The notes under the pieces are model-generated. The model worked only from the letters and a program-made list of their open reading frames with translations, made no database searches and had not been told where the DNA came from. The translations under genes were made by a program, and so were the position numbers. Below, in pieces: positions 1 through 13,000 of a stretch of 64,000 nucleotides of DNA. Each line of letters begins with the position of its first letter. The stretch's first letter is position 1. Origin of the DNA: Saxidomus purpurata (lineage: Eukaryota > Mollusca > Bivalvia > Venerida > Veneridae); NCBI GenBank assembly GCA_022818135.1, contig JAFMSR010000007.1:10634007-10698006 (forward strand), written 5' to 3'.

Positions 1-470
1 AAATTCAAATATCTTGATTACTATCAAAGGTATTGACTTGAAACTCAAAGTATGTGTCTACAATCAACATCTACACCTGAGGAAACAATCCCCATAACTC
101 TGTTTTGATTTTTGACAGATTTATGCCCCTTTTTAACTTAGAATATTTGGTAAAAGATTTTATAAAAGTCAAAGTTTTGAATACTATCAAAGGTATTGAC
201 TTGAAACTCAAAGTATGTGTCTACCATCAACATCTACATCTGAGGAAACAATCCCCATAACTCGTTTTGATTTTTGACAGATTTATGCCCCTTTTTAACT
301 TTGATTTTTTATGGACTTAAAATGTATGTTTACTGTCAACATCTTCACCAATGTTTTTGATTTTTGACATTTATGCCCCTTTTAACTTAGAATTTTGTCA
401 CAGTTTTTACCAGACTAACATGGAAATACTCGAAATGGCTTTCTTTTGAAATGTCATAGAATAATTAGCA
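1..470. repeat. Tandem repeat, about 2.5 units of about 160 bp
   Basis: Two nearly identical units begin near 20 and 182 (both carry CTATCAAAGGTATTGACTTG). A shorter diverged unit begins near 300. Each unit ends in TTTATGCCCCTTTTTAACTT-like sequence. No coding potential is seen. The array continues beyond the left edge. It resembles the dispersed bivalve repeats with tandem cores seen at 21-24 kb and 29 kb, but no inverted end is visible here. Confidence 0.75.
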
Positions 471-479
471 GCATGCAGC

Positions 480-3400
480 GGTCATGCTTTTTTAATTCTA
501 TACATTTCAATTTTGAAAAAGTTACAGAGTTATTCATGATCAAATTTACAAAGGTTATGTATTTCTTTGAAATTATCCCCTCCTCCCTCCACTTGGCTTA
601 CAGAATCCAGAGTAAGGCTTTGAATGTAATGTACATTTACATAGGTCTTTGAACAAGTTTCATATCTTTGACCTTAATTCTTACAGACAATTACACAATA
701 CTCCTGTTCTTTGACAAAAAACCCATTTTACCAACAACCTTTCGAATAGTCGAGCGTGCTGTCATGTGACAGCTCTTGTTATTATGTTCGGAACATAGCT
801 CAGAAAATATTCGAGGAATTCGGACAATGATGAAGGACATTGGCAGGAAATGCAATACATACAAACGAATAGAACACACCTAGGGAAAGCGTGGTGTCTC
901 TGCATTATCTCTGAATTGTCTCTTCGTTTAATTGCCCCCCCCTCACCCCTGCTCATCAACCCACCCCACAGTATTACACTATAACACGAAAAAGTAATGA
1001 TGTGGAATTATTTAAAAGGACTTATTTAAAAGGACATAAAATTAGAAGAAATTAAAGGGTTAACCTCATATCTCTACTTTGCCTCGTCATTGATTTGTAT
1101 CCATATCGTTTCTGCGAAAGTTAATTTCGTTTGATTGTTAACTTTAACACTTTTTATGACATATATTTGCTGATGTTGACAACTTCGGGAATTATTTTAC
1201 AGTCGATCGTCGAAAAATATATCAAAAGAAGCCTTTGAATGAATAAAAGGCACGTTTGAAAATGATTGGCTAGATGATTCGTATAAGGTAATGTAGGCAA
1301 TGACAAGGGTCATAACTCACACGAGAAGGATTTCACCTCATGCGCTTGAATACCAGAATCAATAAAACAAGGAGGCAAAGTGAATGGCAACGCGGTTCCG
1401 ATCCGTAAATTCTTGTCCACCTATAATAATCATGTGGCTGCTGGCAAAAATAAAACATTTGGCAAATAAATCATACCATTTGGACTTTACTCACTGGTAA
1501 ATGCAGTCAGTTAAAAAAAACCTCCCAATTCTGAAACAAAATGTGTTAGGTACCAGTATGAAGGGAGTCATGCTGGAGTATTGGCGGTCTAATGATGATG
1601 ATTTTCAGCTACGTTAGCACAGACAATTTCCGTTATTTAGTGTTTTACTAAATATATCTGATCCCGATAAGGTCGCAAAATTTTTCAAATACTTGCAATA
1701 TTTAATGTTAAAGAACGCTCTGTTTGACTCTATCTCATAAAAACGTCCGCAAATCAGCCATTTTTCATCTAAAATTCCAGTGGTCGAATCTTCCGAGGCA
1801 ACGCGTTCGGCATTATTTTACAGAAAAAGGTAAGTAGTGTTCAATTCTATCCTTTCTCCGTAGAATTCTAGTAACTATTTCAGAAATTTGGGGATGTAAT
1901 TCCTAATAGGAATGGTTGTGCTAGACTAGTAACGTACATTTGGTTCGTTTTGTGCATTATTATAGGCACTAGGACTTTTCCCCATTGCAGATAGATAGAT
2001 AGATAATTCTTTATTTCCTTCATAAGAATAATGTACATGGCATATATGAAACATGATACATAGAGATATATAATAAATTTCGAACAATGAAAGTACGTAT
2101 AGTAATACAAATGAGACAAATGAGGCCATTTTAATTTGCCAAAAGTTATATACATTTTATATAGATAAGCATTATTGCTGATGTCCGCCTAATTTGCGAA
2201 ACGAAATATTTAGGCAAGACATACCAGAAATGCTGCAGGACTAATGTTGTTGGCCGCCATCAGGCCTAACATTTTGGTTTAGAGAAGAAGTGGTCAGCCA
2301 GAGAAAAGTGAATCGACAAAAGGAAATGTAACCATCATTTGTTTCTGGTTGAAGAGCGAGAAGGCATACTGTAACGAAGGGGGAATCATTTTAAGCTTCG
2401 TTTCCACAATAAAAATAATTACTGCATACATTTTGTATAGTCGTTTCTGTTTACTAGTAAAATTTATGATCGTAAACCTTATTGTTAATAATTATTGTTG
2501 TGGTAGACACTGTTGGGACATAAGGAGTGCCTATGGTATTCGGAAGCTACTTGAACTTGCTCTATTCATACCGGCTGCATGTACATAGTTGGTCTATAGG
2601 GGGTGTGTTTGTAAGATAGGAGGTTGGTTGCTTCCTTCATTTAGGCTACTTATCTACTGCACTTCTAAACTAATGTTGAAACCGCGCCAGTTACTGATGT
2701 AAGGGACAAATATTGTCTATTGATGTTTGCAATTGAAAGACGTAGATTGCGTAGTGTATCTGTTTAACGGGCCACGTGACTGTCCAAATTACGGGCACTG
2801 GCCCAGTTCTTTCTGATATAATGACTAATAGAAATGGGCCAGTGTTCCAAATATGTAGCCGACAAATATTTCTTTGGTCCATTTTAGTTTGACATATAAA
2901 GTTGGTAGACTTGTTTTGCACTTCTGTACTGTTCCTATACATTAAAAGTAGTATTAGTACATCCTTAATCATTTAAAAGAAGAAAAAAATATAAATCCTA
3001 CGTATATTAAAGATATTGTTAACATTCGGTCTCTTCATTCATATAAAATTCGCGAATATGAGTAATATTCGGTGTTAAGTCACACGTGTATAATAGGCCC
3101 GTGGTTACTTTAAGTCAAATCGCATCACATTCATTGTATAAGACACTTATCAGCTCAACGGTCTTTCCATTTGAAAATTGTGAAATATCTGTCACCTGGA
3201 ATTGTCACACTCGCCATCCCCCATGTTGTACGGGCGATATACAAATACTATTTTTATATGTCCCATACAATATTCATATTAGATTGGGTGGCGGCCTGTC
3301 CATACCCCATACATCTGTGTCATGAGACTGGAAATGCACCCTTTGCGAAAATATTAATGTCACTATTGGTTGCATCCCGAGCCTAGATTCCCTTGAAAGT

Positions 3401-3590
3401 CAAAAGCCATACTCAAATTAAAATATCCCGAACTGAAGTAACATATCATTCGCTACAGCCCAAACATCTACAACGAAGCGTACTAATCCATACCGGAGGA
3501 AAATGCCCAAAATGGGTCCCATAACATTAAACGATCTATAAAAGTCCAAATTACAAACTGCAGATACATGGTTGACAAGAAACTGGAATT
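480..3590. other. Intergenic, no gene recognised
   Basis: AT-rich sequence with only short chance reading frames. At 1989-2010 a GATA run is followed by TTCTTTATTT; read on the minus strand this resembles the 3' tail of a LINE or SINE (AATAAAGAA plus a short tandem). A small inverted repeat, CACTGGCCCA (2796-2805) and TGGGCCAGTG (2835-2844), could form a hairpin. Nothing else is supported. Confidence 0.6.
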
Positions 3591-3599
3591 TAATAATTG

Positions 3600-4580
3600 T
3601 CATTGAGAGAATACCATCAAAATGTGCCTATTTGCTGATGAAAGTTATTTATCTGGCACTAGCATCAGCCAGCCAGTCAATAACTCTTCAAAATTATCTT
3701 GAAAAGTGGGAATTATAGCGGGATGTGGAATTCAATCCCTCCAGTGGTCAAGTTATCCACACCACAAAATGGAAACATCGTATACCAACCCAGTATTATC
3801 TTCATGGGACGCTTCTTCAATCAGTCACATCAACCAGATACTTGGGCATGGATATCTCTTCTGACCTATCAATGGACAACCATATAAATAGGTCAACAAA
3901 GAAAACAAATTAAACCCTACAGGCTTTCTTCGTCGCAATTTAAAGGTTAAATCCCCAACTCCAGTATGAATCTGAAGTATGGTCACCTCATACACAGTCT
4001 CAAATTGACCAGTTAGAATATGTCCAATGTCGTGCAGCACGCTTGATCAAGTCAGATTACACCCGTACAGCCAGTGTGACAAGCATGTTACAGTCATTTA
4101 ACCTGCGTCGACTCGATCTCAGACGTATCGAGAACAGGCTCTCCCATATGTACAACATAATAAACGACCAGGTTGCTATCCACTAAAGAAGATTATTTAG
4201 CCCCGCCCTCACGTCAATCTAGATATAGCCATCCATTATGTTATAGGTTTAACTCAGCAACCACTGACTACTACAAATTTTCTATTTTCCCCAAGGACAA
4301 TATACCACTGTCCAGAACAGCCTCCCCCCTGACATTATATCCCTCCCTACACCGGTGTGTGCCAGAGCAGTTCAGTGCAGCCGTTGCCTGCATTGATCGT
4401 GCCTCACCTTAGTCAGTACGCTAGCCTTGTTTTTATCTTTTAACAACACCTAATTTTTCAACATACATTACTTTTAACATTCTAGATTCCTGTTTAAATT
4501 TATCTTATTATTTCTGCCCTCTACTAACAGTATCATGGCTCTACGTCTCTGTAAACTGTTTGACATAACTGGCAGGTAGA
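3600..4580 (+). mobile_element. Dead non-LTR retrotransposon (LINE) fragment, RT C-terminal half
   Basis: Translation of this strand, with several frame changes and stops, gives the C-terminal part of a non-LTR reverse transcriptase. An altered FADD-type catalytic box (LFADES) lies near 3630. It is followed by residues such as KYLG-like RYLGMDIS with DLSMDNHI (about 3835-3890), GFLRRNLK (about 3925), a QLEYVQCRAA-type helix (about 4005) and LDLRRIENRL-like sequence (about 4110). The end of the ORF is near 4410 and a GATAGATGA-type tail near 4575. The 5' part, including the endonuclease, is missing. The clade (Jockey, CR1 or RTE-X like) cannot be fixed. Non-functional. Confidence 0.75.
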
Positions 4581-4589
4581 TAGATGACG

Positions 4590-5295
4590 GAACATTTTAT
4601 GTTTACTACAGTTAATTTTCCAATTGAATAACATATATAGACGCAGAAAAGAACATATTTCTACACTCACACAAATGCTTATATAGGACTAATAGAATAG
4701 AGAATTTAGTTCGGTTAATATTGGTAACTGAACTTCTTATTGTGGCGTAGAAACGCTCTATTCCAATCAAGATGGGAAAGTCAAGCACCCGCTGATCAAG
4801 ATTATAGAAAAAACACGCAGTTTCTCAGTTTATTTTTTCAGTTTATTGATGTATTTAGGTCTTTGAAAGGACGATTTTCACTTGAGACTTTATTCGTATG
4901 TTTTTATCTCATTTTAATTTATTGAATAATGTAGGGCTTAGTTCTATTTATTTATAAAGAACTTTGTCAGCATATTTCCCGCCATCTTGAAAATTTTATT
5001 TTTGTTCTCCGTCATACAATGATTTTAGGATTATCACTAAATATTTATGATGGCAACTTCTTTGTCAAATGTTAGAGGCAGGAGAAATCAATCAGAAACC
5101 TCTTCTGTGTTCATATATCATTGTGGACGTCGAGAACAACATGCACTAATTGGTGCAAAATATTGGGGTTTTTTTTGGGAATCTGCGGCAATTTCAATGA
5201 TTTTGGAAGTATTGATTTGATGGAATTTAATGAAATAAGAAGTGTCATAGCTTTAGAGAAACTATTCCAAGTGCTGACCACGAAGATACATATAC
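4590..5295. other. Intergenic, nothing recognised
   Basis: AT-rich sequence without supported exons. The 61-62 residue frames here have no recognisable content and overlap on both strands. Confidence 0.5.
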
Positions 5296-5299
5296 TCAA

Positions 5300-5470
5300 T
5301 ATATTTTAGCTTGATTGTGAAGAAAACTTGAAGCTTATCGAGTCCGCTTCCTGGAAAAACCAGAACTGGTGTCAGATGAAGAGGTACAGTCGTGACCCCA
5401 GTAGGGTTCAAACCCTCAACTTCATGGATGAGAAGCGGACACCTTAACCTCTACACCACCGCTGTCCTTA
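5300..5470 (-). mobile_element. tRNA-derived SINE, family 1 (minus-strand copy)
   Basis: On the minus strand this reads as the same sequence as the SINEs at 25.8, 38.7 and 43.6 kb. It has the tRNA-like head (GCGGTGGTGTAGAGGTTAAG), a Pol III B box (GGTTTGAACCC), a body containing CTGGTTTTTCCAGGAAGCGG, and a tail ending AATCAAGCTAAAATAT. This copy is diverged from the 38.7 kb copy. Confidence 0.8.
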
Positions 5471-5479
5471 GATTATACT

Positions 5480-7020
5480 TATCTGGTCATTTTTTTACAG
5501 GGGTTTTCTTAGTTCACCACCAAAAGTCTGGACCATAATCTCGGCTTAAGGTTTAGGTCATGCTAGTGGTTTTACCATTCAGACAATTAATAGTCTGATT
5601 ATTGGGTGCCTCTCATTTCTTCAAAGTCTGCGACTTCTTTGTGAGTTAAACTTAAAGTTGATATTAAATGTACCACAGTGCTCACACTGGCAGTTTATAA
5701 ATAATAGCCATAAATTTTTCATGAAAAAAAAAAAATAGCCAAAGTCTGCGTGTTGTCCTATTGACATGACCAGAAAAATACCATTTGAATATAACTGGTC
5801 CTTTTTTTGCCAATATAGGTCTTGTTCAGTTTTTGTTGGCAATGGGTATTTTACTAAATGGTTCATGGTGCAGTGCTGTTACTGTCCAAGATACTTAACT
5901 TCTCATGTGGGGCATTGGAAAACTAAGTCCAGCTGGACATGTCATGACTCTCTTTTCAGTGTGTTGTTCCAGTTAAATGTATGTGCTTGAGTAAAAAGAG
6001 CATGTTCATTTTTTTTCCAGCAGGAAACATATCTTAATCACACATCTTTTTTTTTGTAAAATTCTGCAGAACTAAAATATTAGCTGATCTCCTGTAAATT
6101 ACACATTTCTTGTCAGTTTTACTCGTTTGTCACGTATTTTCGCGACCCCGTTGCCGCTCGATTTTCAGCAACATATTCCAAGTTTTTAGCAATTTTAATC
6201 ATATTTAAACTAAAAAAATTGTCACCATAAGAAGGCACGGAGAACAGCCTATTTTAAATGAAAGTTTAGAAGAAATCTACCCTACTTTTGCAGCAGGAAA
6301 CTACTCGAGTAACTGCCCGAGCATCTTTTTAAAAACACACTGAACATTGTGCAGGTATTTTAATCATATTATTCTGTATTCGTGAGAAATATAATGAAAA
6401 TAATCTGACTTCTGATAATAGCCAAATTAACGTAAAACAAAAATTACATACGTTCAAACACACCAGTTTTTACCAAAAATCGTTACAAGTGGGAGTTTTC
6501 ACACTCTTGCTACGTTTTAATTGAAATAATTCACGACACCGAAATTATATATAAAAAAAATTTAATTGCCACCATACTGATAATCGGCCGAAATGTGTTG
6601 ATTTGACGTGGTGATTGACAAGTAAGTTTCCCACAAGTTTATAAGTGGGCGGATTATTATTATCGAAGGACGGGAACACTTTCAGCTCGGTGATTCGGCG
6701 GACGGGTTATGTTAAAAAGTAGGCGTATTATAACTATTGAGCGGCGTGACTCGATTTCGGCCCGGCGATTAGTTACTGAAAGTAATCTTGCATGACTGTT
6801 GACAATCAATAGGAGGGTCAGGAGGATTTGCTAATTCGTCATCCTGACCTGTAACAACTATCATACAGGTTTGTTTATTATAAGCAGATGGGCATTTTCG
6901 ACATTGTTTTAATGGTATCGAGTAATGGAGAAAATGAAGCAAGACTGGAATGTATATATGAATATATAAAATAGAGTGTAGTATTTTGACAGCGTTTAAT
7001 ACATATTGTTTTCTTTTTTA
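5480..7020. other. Intergenic; presumed SSRP1 upstream region
   Basis: No coding exon is recognised. The last few hundred bases (about 6600-6900) contain higher-GC patches such as GCGGCGTGAC and CGGCCCGGCG, which could be the promoter and non-coding first exon of SSRP1. A pyrimidine tract ending TTTTTTAG (to 7020) looks like a splice acceptor just before the SSRP1 start codon. The transcription start cannot be placed from sequence alone. Confidence 0.4.
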
Positions 7021-7047
7021 GCATAGAGGTTAAAGAACACAACAAAG

Positions 7048-10000
7048 ATGAGTAGTGACTATCAGGAGTACCCTGACGTAGTACAGGAGGTCAGAGGTGC
7101 TCTTGTAAGTATGTAGGAGTTTGTAGAATCGTGAACTGTTACTCTGCCTGAGTGAGGCCTGATATTCAACTTTGAATTAAGTCTTTATAATAATAAATAA
7201 TAGTTGCCAAATGTTACCGTGCTTTGCAAACCATTATTTGGGCCTACCTCTTAGTTCTTTATCTGAAAAGGATCATGTAATTTCTTAAATAGTTTTCTTT
7301 AAACTCAGATATGCGTGATAAATACATACATGTATAAATCAGGGGTTCCATTAACGGTTGGAACTAGGGTCATGTGGAAAATAACTGGCTTGAATTTGCC
7401 CTTTTTTGCCTTAAATGTTACTAATTACATGACTAGTTAATGATAGAATATTTTTCAGATGTACATTAATGAAAAAATTCCATTTTCATTTGTAGAATCC
7501 AGGACGTTTGAAGTTTCAAGGAAACAGTGTGGTCTTCAAAAACACCAAGACAGGAAAAGTGGATCAGTTTCAAGGGACAGATATAGATAAGGTGAAGTGG
7601 TTGAAGAGAGCTAAGGGACATTGCCTGAAGATCGTCTTACACAGTGGACATATACATAGATTTGATGGTTTTAAAGAAACGGTAAGACTATGAGTTGGGA
7701 AATCATTTTCAAAGTTCTATATCAATTTAGCGGTTTATTATGCCCTCAGAAAGGAGCATACATCAGTTTTGTGGTTTATAAGGACAGGGATTTTTTAGCT
7801 TCGCTGAACTTGGTCCATTTCAATTGGGTATAATAGTGAGTATAATGTCAAAATTGGGAAAAATGAGTTTTGACATTGTATGACCTTTATTTAGTTATCT
7901 CAAAATTTGACAGTTGGAAGTTGGTAATGATCTCCATCCATCCGTCACACATTCTTTGGAATCACTGACTGAATTCATTGAAACTTAAAACACTGGTTTA
8001 ACATCAAGAGGAGATGTGCCTAGTACCAGCATGTTCCAGTTCAGTGAGTTTGTAAAGAGTTCTTGCCCTTTGATTACTTTTCATATTACTTTTCTCAGTA
8101 ACCACGTTTTGGATCTCTTAGATCTTCATTGGAAGCTTCACAAGCAAGAGGACATGTGCATATTAATAGCATGTTCTGGTTCAGAGTTTTTTAATTTGAT
8201 TTAAGGCCCCTTTCAGGTGGCCAACTTTCACACAAAAAACCTTACCTCGGCGGGGAGATTGGTCATGTCAACATGGCTCTTCTTGCAACTGGAATGCATG
8301 CTTATTTAAGTCCTAAAATCAGTAGTAAAACTGCCTGAGATTGTGAGAAGTCTGTTTGCTGTACCTTCATTGCTGTGTTAGGGATTTGCATCCAGCCTTC
8401 CTAGAGTGATAGGGCACATTGAGAAGCTACGTCGGCTCAAAAGGTGAATGTCACATACTGATCAAAGTCCAGATACAGATTAATAACATTTACTTATAGT
8501 GTATGTATAACTACATCATGTTTCACCCATCAATTTGTTATTACTTGTTGCATTTGGATTAAACAATACAAAACAGTTCTTTCATTGCATTAAACATTAC
8601 ATCACTGCTAATAGTGAAACAAATACAAGTTTATACAATGACATCATGGGAAGGTTTGTTAGGCTAAGCATTCACCTCTTCAGCTGGAAGTCCCGCTAAG
8701 CTGTCAAAGTCTAAATATAGATTACATATTACATTGTGCTCCAGTCATACCTCTTTCCTATTGGGATATATATTTCATTTAGACGACACACACATGTACA
8801 GTAACGTGTGCAGCATGACCAAGTTTGGTATGCAGTAGGTAATTTTCAGTAAAAACCCTGATGTATTATGATCAACGGTACTGTCTAAGTTGAAGGGCAG
8901 TCCTGTCCATTCTAGATAATAAGCTGTGCAAGGATTTATCTGTTGCTGTAACCATGGTAACTATCATACTTTCTGCCATTTAGGACCAGGAAAAATTGTC
9001 GACATTTGTATCTCGGAATTACAGCATGAAGCTGGAGACTGTGGACCTTTCCGTAAAGGGCTGGAATTGGGGACAGGCTAAATTTGAAGGTAAAGTACCA
9101 CAGTCTAAACATACTTCAACCCAATAATGATATATTATATGTAACATGTTATTTCACATTATATAGTAGCATAAAAGGATTAGAATCAAGAAGACAAAGT
9201 GTCCTACTGAAATTTTCTATCAGATGTTATATTCAAATTTCAGGTTAATTTATGTAGCATAGTCGTTGTTGAAGACTTTCAGTTGCAAAAGCAGCAATCT
9301 ATTGTCATTTTAGGGGGGGGAAAAATGCATCTCTGGTCTCGCCAACGGACAAACTTTTTGCAAACATTACAGTTTTCATAAGGACCAATTATCAAGGTCT
9401 TTTTGAGTAATTGTGGAATTTGAGGTCAAAGCTCTGAATCTGAGCAAGGTCAATTCTGATATGACCAGTTATAAATAAAAAATGGCTTGCCCTTCATATA
9501 GGGATGACACTGTATTATTGAACAAATACTTCTTTTTGCCTTTTAATATAAAAAATGGTTGACTTTCATAGGCAATGGTCTAAACTTTGTGATTGACAAC
9601 AACTTGGCGTTTGAGATTCCACTGAACAATGTGTCACATACAACAACCGCTAAGAATGAGATCACATTAGAATTTCATCAAAATGACGATGCAGCAGTGT
9701 CCTTGATGGAATTGAGGTTCCATATACCTGGAGATGCGGCCAATCCTGAAAAAGATACAGTACAGGTACGCATGGAATGTAAGGTCAAAAGTGGATACTG
9801 TTCAAGATAAAGAAAGGTTTAGACAAGGTCAGCTGCAGTCATTCGCTGGGTGGATTTATTTATCAGATCCTGCAATATCATACTTATATATGTTCTATAT
9901 GATAAAAGCCAGCAGCAGTGTAAAGGTTAATTCATACTGACCAAAATCTTATATACTGTAAAAAATTCAATGACTGTAGTCCTGCGATGTATAGGCATTG

Positions 10001-13000
10001 GTAGGAAACTGGTACAAAGTTCAGGTCTTGTTGAGTCACTTCTGTTCACTAAGTATCTGATGACCATGTCTTACTGTAGTTATTAAAGTAATTGTTGTTG
10101 TAAGAATTTAATTAGAGGCATTGACTGTCCATTATGAAAGTTTTTGACATGCCATCAGGAACACAATGTATATTTTGTTTGCAGGATTTTTATAACCAGG
10201 TAATGGAGAATGCAGACATTATCCAGGCAACTGGAGATGCAGTGTGTGTGTTCCCAGAGGTGCAGTGTCTCACACCAAGGTCTGTATAGCTACACAGTGG
10301 GGGGGGAGGGGGCAGTTTTGAAGTCTCTTACTTCTTAAAGTATTTGATATTAAATTAAAATGATGATGAAAATAGAAAACGACTTTCTGGTTGTTTGGAC
10401 AGTACAGATGTGCACATGTAAAAAAATTACTAAATGAATAATGAAAATTGCAGATTGTGATCAGACTGCATAGATTTGTTCATGATCTGCACTGGTCACA
10501 GAGGCAGAGTTGGGTGTTAATTATGAAACTGATAACCATATTATTGCAATTTGTAAAATATTATGTTTTAGACACATTTATGATTAGCTTGTATGAATTT
10601 GTGTTACAGAGGTCGCTATGACATCAAAATTTATACCACATTCTTACAACTTCATGGTAAAACATTTGACTACAAAGTTCCATACACATCAGTGTTACGG
10701 TTGTTCCTTCTACCTCATAAAGATGGCAGGCAGATTTTCTTTGTGGTAAGTGATACAATTTGAGTATTTGTGTAACTAAAACAATGGGTGCCAGATGTAA
10801 CCATGAAAAATCCTTCACACTAACAAGGATTCAAACTTAGGTTAGATTAGTATTGGTTTAATGTGTAAGCACAGGTTTACTAGAGTTACGTGTTACACAA
10901 CATTTGACGTTAAGAGAAGGACTCCCTACATCATTGCAAAAGTAGGGTGAAAAAATCTAGGGAATTAGACCAATATTTCAGTATTTGGGCTACCTCTGTA
11001 AAGAGCAGTCAGTGGCAGATACTTGTGGGAAAGTCTCGGTATTTGGGACTGGGGAGGTTATGTGAAGTCTAGCTCACACAGTGGATGGACAAATTTGCAG
11101 CTGGCAAGGAAGCCGGACCATTTTGTGAATAATTTGAATGAATGTTTTATATTTTAGGTGAGTCTAGATCCACCAATAAAACAAGGTCAGACCAGATACC
11201 ATTTCCTAATTCTACTGTTCTATAAAGATGATGAAATGACCTTGGAGTGCGGCCTTGGAGAGTAAGTTTCTACATCCAATAACAATGAATGTATTTAATG
11301 GTACTTATACCTTATTTGATGAAGTACATACTGATGTAATCTGTGTTGCAGTTATCAAGTGTTTTTGTATGTTATACAGTTTCTTGTCTTGGTCCCTTTT
11401 AGTAACAATTTCACTATGAATGTTAGACTTTCTGTATTCAAAAATTGAATGTTTGCTCATAATAATAATGATTATGTACATTTGGAAAATGTTTGAAATC
11501 GGTAGAATTTATATACAATGGGTAAGAAAGAAACACTGGAACCTTTCCAGGGTTTCCGAAATCAGGTCCCATATTTTGGCCGAAACAGTCATTTGATGAC
11601 AATTTAAATCAGAGCTGTTAGGGCAATATTTTCAATTGCCAGTTCGAAATTCGTTTCGCCATTCTGCATTACTTAGGAAATGGCAGGGGAAGCCCTTAGC
11701 TTCAGCATATGGCAGAGAGTTTGTACTTCTTATGTGCTATTCAATAATAAACAGGTCCTATCAGGCATGACCACTTAATTATGCAGGCTTATGGAGATTG
11801 TCAGTTAAATTCGGTTTTATATTATACATTTTACATAACCAGGACTAAGAGACTATGCCAGACATGTCAGTTTCCTGTTTAGCAGATGTTTAATTGTGGT
11901 TTGTAGATTGAATCAACATTATACAAAAGTAGTAGTTCTGCTGCAGTATATTAGTTAATGTTTTGTTGTTGTTTTCTAAAGTGAGCTTGAGGAGAAGTAT
12001 GAAGGTAAACTACAGAAAGAGATGGTTGGACCGGAGTATGAGATAGTGAGTAAAGTGTTCAAGGCTGTCACCACCAGGAAGATAACAGTGCCAGGCAGTT
12101 TCTTAGGGTATGATACACACTTGTTTAATCTTTTGAATGTAGAAAAGTTTTATAAATTTGGCTGGCTTTGGTCTCGTGCAAAAGTCTGACTTTATCATAC
12201 AACTCATGAGAGAGATGAATCGACCTAAGTCAATGCAAGAAGCCTTTAATTACCAGTCTTTGGATGAGGCCAAGGCCTTTTCAACAAAGAACTTGATATC
12301 ATTTGTCAAAGAAACAGACCCAACTTTTAGAGCCCTAATTGTTAAAAAAAATGTTGCTTAGTTTTCACTATCACTACAGAGCATTCTACTGTTCTGAATA
12401 TATTGATTGGTGTGAAAATTCAAAATTAAGCAAATAAAAACAGTTCTCAGGGGTCTTTGGTCTTTCATTAAGGACGTTACTGTTGGGAGATAAATATACA
12501 GCTAAAGAAGCACGTTGTATTCATTTGATTCAGTATAAGTTAAGTTAAGAGTTTGTTTATTCAAAGATGCTTTTAGACAAAAATTCTTGTAATTTATGTT
12601 GGCTGCTTTTAAAGCTGCTCGCTCTCAGTTACCATTGAAAAAAATATTTTTCCGAAAAATTGACATTCTTATTCATAAATATAAAACTAAAGCCTAGAAT
12701 GAAAAAATAAGCAAAAATTTAGGTAGGAATTTGCAGAAATCGATTAAAAAGGTCGGTTACACAGCACCGCTACACTATATGTTCATATTGAAATTTCAAA
12801 AGTGTTTGCAACGCTTTTGAATTTGGTAGCGTATTTTTAAGTTAGAGATATTCATGACATGAATTTATACTGGAGCCTTTTTATATGTCCATATATTCTT
12901 AAATACGTTATTTACATACAGTTTGAAGAACTTTATTTTTTTACAAAAATCTGAGAGCGAGCAGCTTTAATGACTGATTATATATGTATACTTACTCCAA

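Noticed and set aside
2796..2844. Short inverted repeat around CACTGGCCCA
   Set aside because: 10-bp arms with a 29-nt gap and no associated gene; too small to distinguish from chance.
12158..12361. 67-residue frame in SSRP1 intron 8
   Set aside because: Lies wholly in an intron. The exon 8-9 junction without it is in frame and matches the SSRP1 family, so it is not an exon.
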